A stretch of 8,410 nt of DNA from Chloroflexota bacterium. Lineage in GTDB: Bacteria > Chloroflexota > Dehalococcoidia > Lucifugimonadales > UBA1127. Shown piece after piece: positions 5,921 through 8,410 of this stretch. The notes beneath the pieces were generated by a model. The model searched no databases. It was not told the DNA's origin and was given only the letters and a program-made list of their open reading frames with translations. Position 1 is the first letter of the stretch, and every line of letters starts with the position of its first letter. Location: NCBI GenBank assembly GCA_028873745.1, contig JAPPNT010000019.1, positions 1 through 8,410 on the forward strand, read 5' to 3'. A program made the translations under genes and the position numbers.

Positions 5921-6232
5921 TTGGCTGAAGACTACGTCCGCGTCGCCGACGCGGCTGACCTGCCCCCCGGCGAGCTCATGCGCGCCGAGGCCCACGGCTA
6001 CGAGATCTGCCTCGCCAACATCGAGGGCGAGGTCGTCGCCGTCAGCAACGAGTGCCCCCACGCGAGCTGGCCGCTGCACATCGGCTTCCTGGACGGCGAG
6101 GAGGTCGTCTGCGCCGGGCACAGCATCGCCTTCAACATCCGCAATTACGTCAAGGTATCGCCCTACGACCCCGGCATCCCGCGTTTCCCCGTCAAGGTGG
6201 AGGACGGCGGCATCTGGGTGGCGTCCAGCTAG
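5921..6232 (+). CDS. Second Rieske [2Fe-2S] protein, TTG start, paralogue of the 4662 gene
   Basis: Small soluble Rieske-type electron-transfer protein. I place the start at the TTG at 5921, because AGAGGAG (5907-5913) stands 7 bases upstream and the resulting 103-residue protein aligns without gaps to the 4662 gene, beginning with the matching AEDYVRVADA / PENYVKVAQA. Cluster ligands fall at the same numbers: C45-P-H47 and C64-A-G-H67. By hand alignment about 36 of 103 residues are identical, mostly in the first 67 and in the closing FPVKVE. The segment after the second ligand box differs: the TG...P stretch usual in dioxygenase ferredoxins is replaced by NIRNYVKVSPYDPG. The fold and cluster should be intact, but the partner-facing surface has changed. 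It stands alone, divergent from cobO. Function beyond electron transfer is unknown. Confidence 0.9.
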   Translation: MAEDYVRVADAADLPPGELMRAEAHGYEICLANIEGEVVAVSNECPHASWPLHIGFLDGEEVVCAGHSIAFNIRNYVKVSPYDPGIPRFPVKVEDGGIWVASS

Positions 6233-6238
6233 CCATTC

Positions 6239-6255
6239 CGTCGTTCCTGCGAAGC
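6239..6255. repeat. Decayed left half of a 28-base palindromic repeat
   Basis: The bases cgtcgttcctgcgaagc resemble the first half of the units at 4983 and 5779, but the right arm is lost, so no stem forms. It begins 6 bases after the stop of the second Rieske gene. Read as a remnant. Confidence 0.35.
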
Positions 6256-6325
6256 CTGCCCGTCCTCCACGCGTTGGTGCGATTCATGTATCGCCCGACA
6301 CCCCCAAAGCTGGCTCCGTTTGACG

Positions 6326-6354
6326 TTACGAAAATACCTCAGATGCAGTATCTT
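6326..6354 (+). promoter_or_regulatory. Promoter candidate for the coiled-coil S26-like gene
   Basis: TTACGA (6326-6331) and TATCTT (6349-6354) are 17 bases apart in an AT-rich patch unlike the surrounding sequence. The gene's ribosome site GGAGGAG (6371-6377) lies downstream, 8 bases before the ATG at 6386. Its presence suggests this gene is transcribed alone and not from the Rieske promoter. Confidence 0.4.
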
Positions 6355-6385
6355 TATCTCCTCATGAACCGGAGGAGCGATTGCC

Positions 6386-7651
6386 ATGAGACGAATGCGC
6401 ATTCTCGCCACCGCCGCCGGTGTGGCAGGGGTCATCGCCGTTGTTGTGGTCAGTTACTTACTCTTGGAACTCAGCCAAACCAAAGCGGACCTTCAAGACA
6501 CCCAAGAAGCCCTCGTTCAGTCGAACGTTGATTTGCAGGCGAGCATGGAAGCGCACGACGTTTTGGCCGCTGACGTCACCACCGTCACCGGGGATTTGGC
6601 TGATGTTAAAGCAGACCGGGACAGGCTGCGTGATGAAGCGCATGAATTGTCGGAGGAGAATCGTACCCTAACGCATGAGAAGAGCGTCCTGACGCAAGAG
6701 CACGACCACTTGAAGGACACCCTAGAGCAACTCACCGCCACACACCAGCAACTTACAACACGGCATTTGACCTTGCAGGCCGACCACGCGGAGCTAAATG
6801 ACCAGCACTCCCTCCTTCAGCAGTCTATAGGCACCGTCCAAGCACTGGAGTCGCAGGCCGGTTCGCTCCGGACGGAGATTGCCCGCTTGGAGGCTCTGCA
6901 TAAGCCCCTGATTTTGAGAAGGACAGCAGAGATAGGGGCTCTTTGCACCGGCAGTATGGAACCGAAATTAACTTGCCTTGACACTGTTACGTACCTGCTG
7001 GACTTTGACCCAGCAGACATCGTCCCGGGGACAATGATCTCATTTGAGAGCCGAGCCTGCTGGCCTAATGATCCTTCCCACAGCTATACGGGACATCGAG
7101 TCATGAACATCAGGGTCACTGGCGGCATTTATTACTATTGGCCTAAGGGCGATGCCAACAGCAAGGCTGACGGCTGCTGGGTACCGCATACAGCTGTGCG
7201 TGGCTACATCATTGAGGTCCATAAGAACACCAGGCCGGAAAACGCCCCTCTGCGCAATGGCGTGCAAGCGGCGAAGCGCGCTTATGAAGCGGCGTGGAAT
7301 GCCGTTCCTGCGGCAAACAATGCGCTTGAGATCGCCAGAAACGCATTCAAGGCCGCTGAGCGTGCCCTTGCTGTTGCCCGAAGCGAATACGGCACTGCTC
7401 TATCCCGTTCGATTTCGCTCTGCAGAATTACCACGCTCTGTGGGTATGCTGTTGGCGAAGTGAATAAGGCTCGCGAGCGCATGGACCGGGCGTTTGCCGA
7501 TCTGGAGGCGGCGACTGACCGCTACCGCCAAGCGCTTGACCACGCTGAGCAGGCAGTTAGTCGTTACGAACGGGCGCGTGACTACTATGACTGCTGGAAC
7601 CGCAACGTCAATGACTCGGAGTACCCGGGGCACATCCCGTACCGGTGCTAG
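6386..7651 (+). CDS. Membrane-anchored leucine-zipper coiled-coil protein with S26B signal-peptidase-like domain
   Basis: A 421-residue protein of unrecognised family, probably an extracytoplasmic serine peptidase or a derivative of one. MRRMR and a hydrophobic helix (about 6-27) form an N-in anchor. Residues 30-172 are a coiled coil with Leu at every seventh position from 81 to 144, the register continuing as L60, V67, V74 before and V151 after. Residues about 185-280 resemble S26B peptidases (SipW, Sec11, archaeal type): S190 in GSMEP, H237 in GHRVMNI, and the KGDAN...D box with D256 and D262, six residues apart as I recall for archaeal signal peptidase. Residues 292-403 are alanine-rich helices forming a likely hairpin, with C346 and C352 at the turn; C403 and C421 follow. 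In ordinary signal peptidases the Ser lies close to the membrane helix; here about 160 residues intervene. GC is lower than in neighbouring genes (32 of 60 in 6481-6540, against 40 of 60 in 121-180), suggesting transfer. GGAGGAG 8 bases upstream supports the ATG. Activity is unproven. Confidence 0.8.
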   Translation: MRRMRILATAAGVAGVIAVVVVSYLLLELSQTKADLQDTQEALVQSNVDLQASMEAHDVLAADVTTVTGDLADVKADRDRLRDEAHELSEENRTLTHEKSVLTQEHDHLKDTLEQLTATHQQLTTRHLTLQADHAELNDQHSLLQQSIGTVQALESQAGSLRTEIARLEALHKPLILRRTAEIGALCTGSMEPKLTCLDTVTYLLDFDPADIVPGTMISFESRACWPNDPSHSYTGHRVMNIRVTGGIYYYWPKGDANSKADGCWVPHTAVRGYIIEVHKNTRPENAPLRNGVQAAKRAYEAAWNAVPAANNALEIARNAFKAAERALAVARSEYGTALSRSISLCRITTLCGYAVGEVNKARERMDRAFADLEAATDRYRQALDHAEQAVSRYERARDYYDCWNRNVNDSEYPGHIPYRC

Positions 7652-7696
7652 ACGCCGTTCGTGCTGAGGGAAATCGAAGCACCAACAGCGGTGCTA
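7643..7696. repeat. Hairpin repeat of the second type (copy 2) flanked by 8-base direct repeats
   Basis: The arm gttcgtgct (7657-7665) pairs with agcaccaac (7678-7686) with one mismatch; the loop starts gag and ends tcga, like the copy at 5826. The 8-mer CGGTGCTA occurs on both sides (7643-7650 and 7689-7696). The left copy supplies the first two bases of the S26-like gene's stop codon; the right copy supplies, on the other strand, the whole folD stop. The hairpin could end both convergent transcripts. Confidence 0.55.
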
Positions 7697-8410
7697 ACCC
7701 CCCGACGCCCGCTGCGCCGACTGCAGCGTGTTCCGCAGCAGCATCGCGATCGTCATCGGCCCGACGCCGCCCGGCACCGGCGTGATGGCGGAGGCCACCT
7801 CGGACACCGGCCCGAAGTCCACGTCGCCCGTCAGCCGGTAGCCCCGCTCGCGCGTTGCGTCGTCGACGCGGTTGATGCCCACGTCGATAACCACGACGCC
7901 GTCCTTGACCATGTCGGCCGTGATGAACTCCGGCCGCCCCGCCGCGGCTATGAGAATGTCGCCCTGCCGGGTGATCTCGCCAAGGTCCCGCGTTCCCGTA
8001 TGGCAGACGCTGACTGTCGCGTTCGCCCCCGCCGCCTTCTGCAGCAGCAGCAGCGACACCGGCTTGCCGACGATGTTGCTCCGCCCGCACACCACCACGT
8101 GCTTCCCCGCCGGGTCGTGCCCCGTGCGGACGAGCATTTCCTGCACCCCCGCTGGCGTGCACGGTACGAACGTCGGGTTCCCCGCCGCCAGCCGCCCCAG
8201 GTTGAACGGGTGCAGCCCGTCGACGTCCTTGGCCGGGTCGATGGTGTAGAGCACGGCCTCCTCGTTCACCTGCGGCGGCAGCGGGAGCTGCACCAGGATG
8301 CCGTGGAAGCGGGCGTCCTCGTTCAGCTGCCGCACAAGCTCGACGACCTCGTCCTGCGGCGTCTCCTGCGGCAGCCGGTACGTCTCCGAGTAGATGCCCG
8401 CCTCCTCTGC
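7694..8410 (-). CDS. folD: Bifunctional methylenetetrahydrofolate dehydrogenase / methenyltetrahydrofolate cyclohydrolase, 5' end cut by window edge
   Basis: Cytoplasmic one-carbon enzyme interconverting 5,10-methylene-, 5,10-methenyl- and 10-formyl-tetrahydrofolate, with NAD(P) as cofactor. The frame stays open to the window edge: the 25 codons upstream of the internal GTG at 8335 read as FolD (EEAGIYSETYRLPQE), so the true start is outside and about 45-50 N-terminal residues, including the catalytic Tyr and Lys, are not visible. Visible motifs, in order: GILVQLPLP with the active-site Gln; KDVDGLHPFNLG with the conserved Asp; PCTPAGV; the Rossmann segment VVVCGRSNIVGKP; GDILIAAAGRP; and PGGVGPMT near the C terminus, the second family signature. 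The tail is short. It converges on the S26-like gene with 42 bases between stop codons. Family call is very secure. Confidence 0.96.
   Translation of the reverse strand, partial: AEEAGIYSETYRLPQETPQDEVVELVRQLNEDARFHGILVQLPLPPQVNEEAVLYTIDPAKDVDGLHPFNLGRLAAGNPTFVPCTPAGVQEMLVRTGHDPAGKHVVVCGRSNIVGKPVSLLLLQKAAGANATVSVCHTGTRDLGEITRQGDILIAAAGRPEFITADMVKDGVVVIDVGINRVDDATRERGYRLTGDVDFGPVSEVASAITPVPGGVGPMTIAMLLRNTLQSAQRASGG

Noticed and set aside
4662..6232. Rieske proteins as electron donors for the Co(II)-to-Co(I) reduction needed by CobO
   Set aside because: The corrinoid Co(II)/Co(I) couple is far more negative than known Rieske potentials, so direct donation is unlikely. Proximity alone is not enough.

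Overview
This is an 8.4 kb window of high-GC bacterial chromosome with compact, mostly single-gene transcription units. Four genes read on the + strand and four on the - strand. The gene content is housekeeping and envelope-related: a CPA2 antiporter, two lipoproteins, two small Rieske proteins, CobO, FolD and one unusual membrane-anchored peptidase-like protein. There is no phage, transposase or CRISPR array. The style of the HtrA protein (lipoprotein anchor, one PDZ domain with a long internal loop) and the free-standing Rieske ferredoxins fit a Chloroflexota (Dehalococcoidia/SAR202-like) genome. That placement is inference from family resemblance and is not proven by the sequence.

Layout. 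Positions 2-1660 (+) hold a Kef-type cation/proton antiporter with a C-terminal TrkA-N domain, cut by the left edge. It converges on 1773-2924 (-), a YbaY-domain lipoprotein with a duplicated two-cysteine module, and a long hairpin lies between the two. Next is 3100-4407 (-), an HtrA/DegP-type serine protease lipoprotein with its own terminator-like hairpin. An AT-rich divergent intergenic region leads to 4662-4973 (+), a Rieske ferredoxin. This converges on cobO (5045-5617, -). A 303-base divergent spacer holding two kinds of palindromic repeat leads to a second, paralogous 103-residue Rieske protein (5921-6232, +) that starts at TTG. Then comes 6386-7651 (+), a 421-residue protein with lower GC, and finally folD (7694-8410, -), cut by the right edge.

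The most unusual gene is the 6386-7651 protein. It has one N-terminal membrane helix and a leucine-zipper coiled coil with a leucine at every seventh residue from 81 to 144. After that comes a compact domain carrying the Ser, His and Asp boxes of the S26B (SipW/Sec11/archaeal) signal peptidases. It ends in an alanine-rich helical hairpin with paired cysteines. I know of no named family with this architecture. It looks like an extracytoplasmic peptidase held away from the membrane on a stalk, or a protein that has reused the signal-peptidase fold.

Two other patterns stand out. First, two ungapped Rieske paralogues (about 35% identical by hand alignment) flank cobO. Second, there are dispersed palindromic repeats: two 28-base copies with a GAAA loop whose stems differ only by compensating changes, a decayed third copy, and two copies of a different hairpin with a TCGA core.
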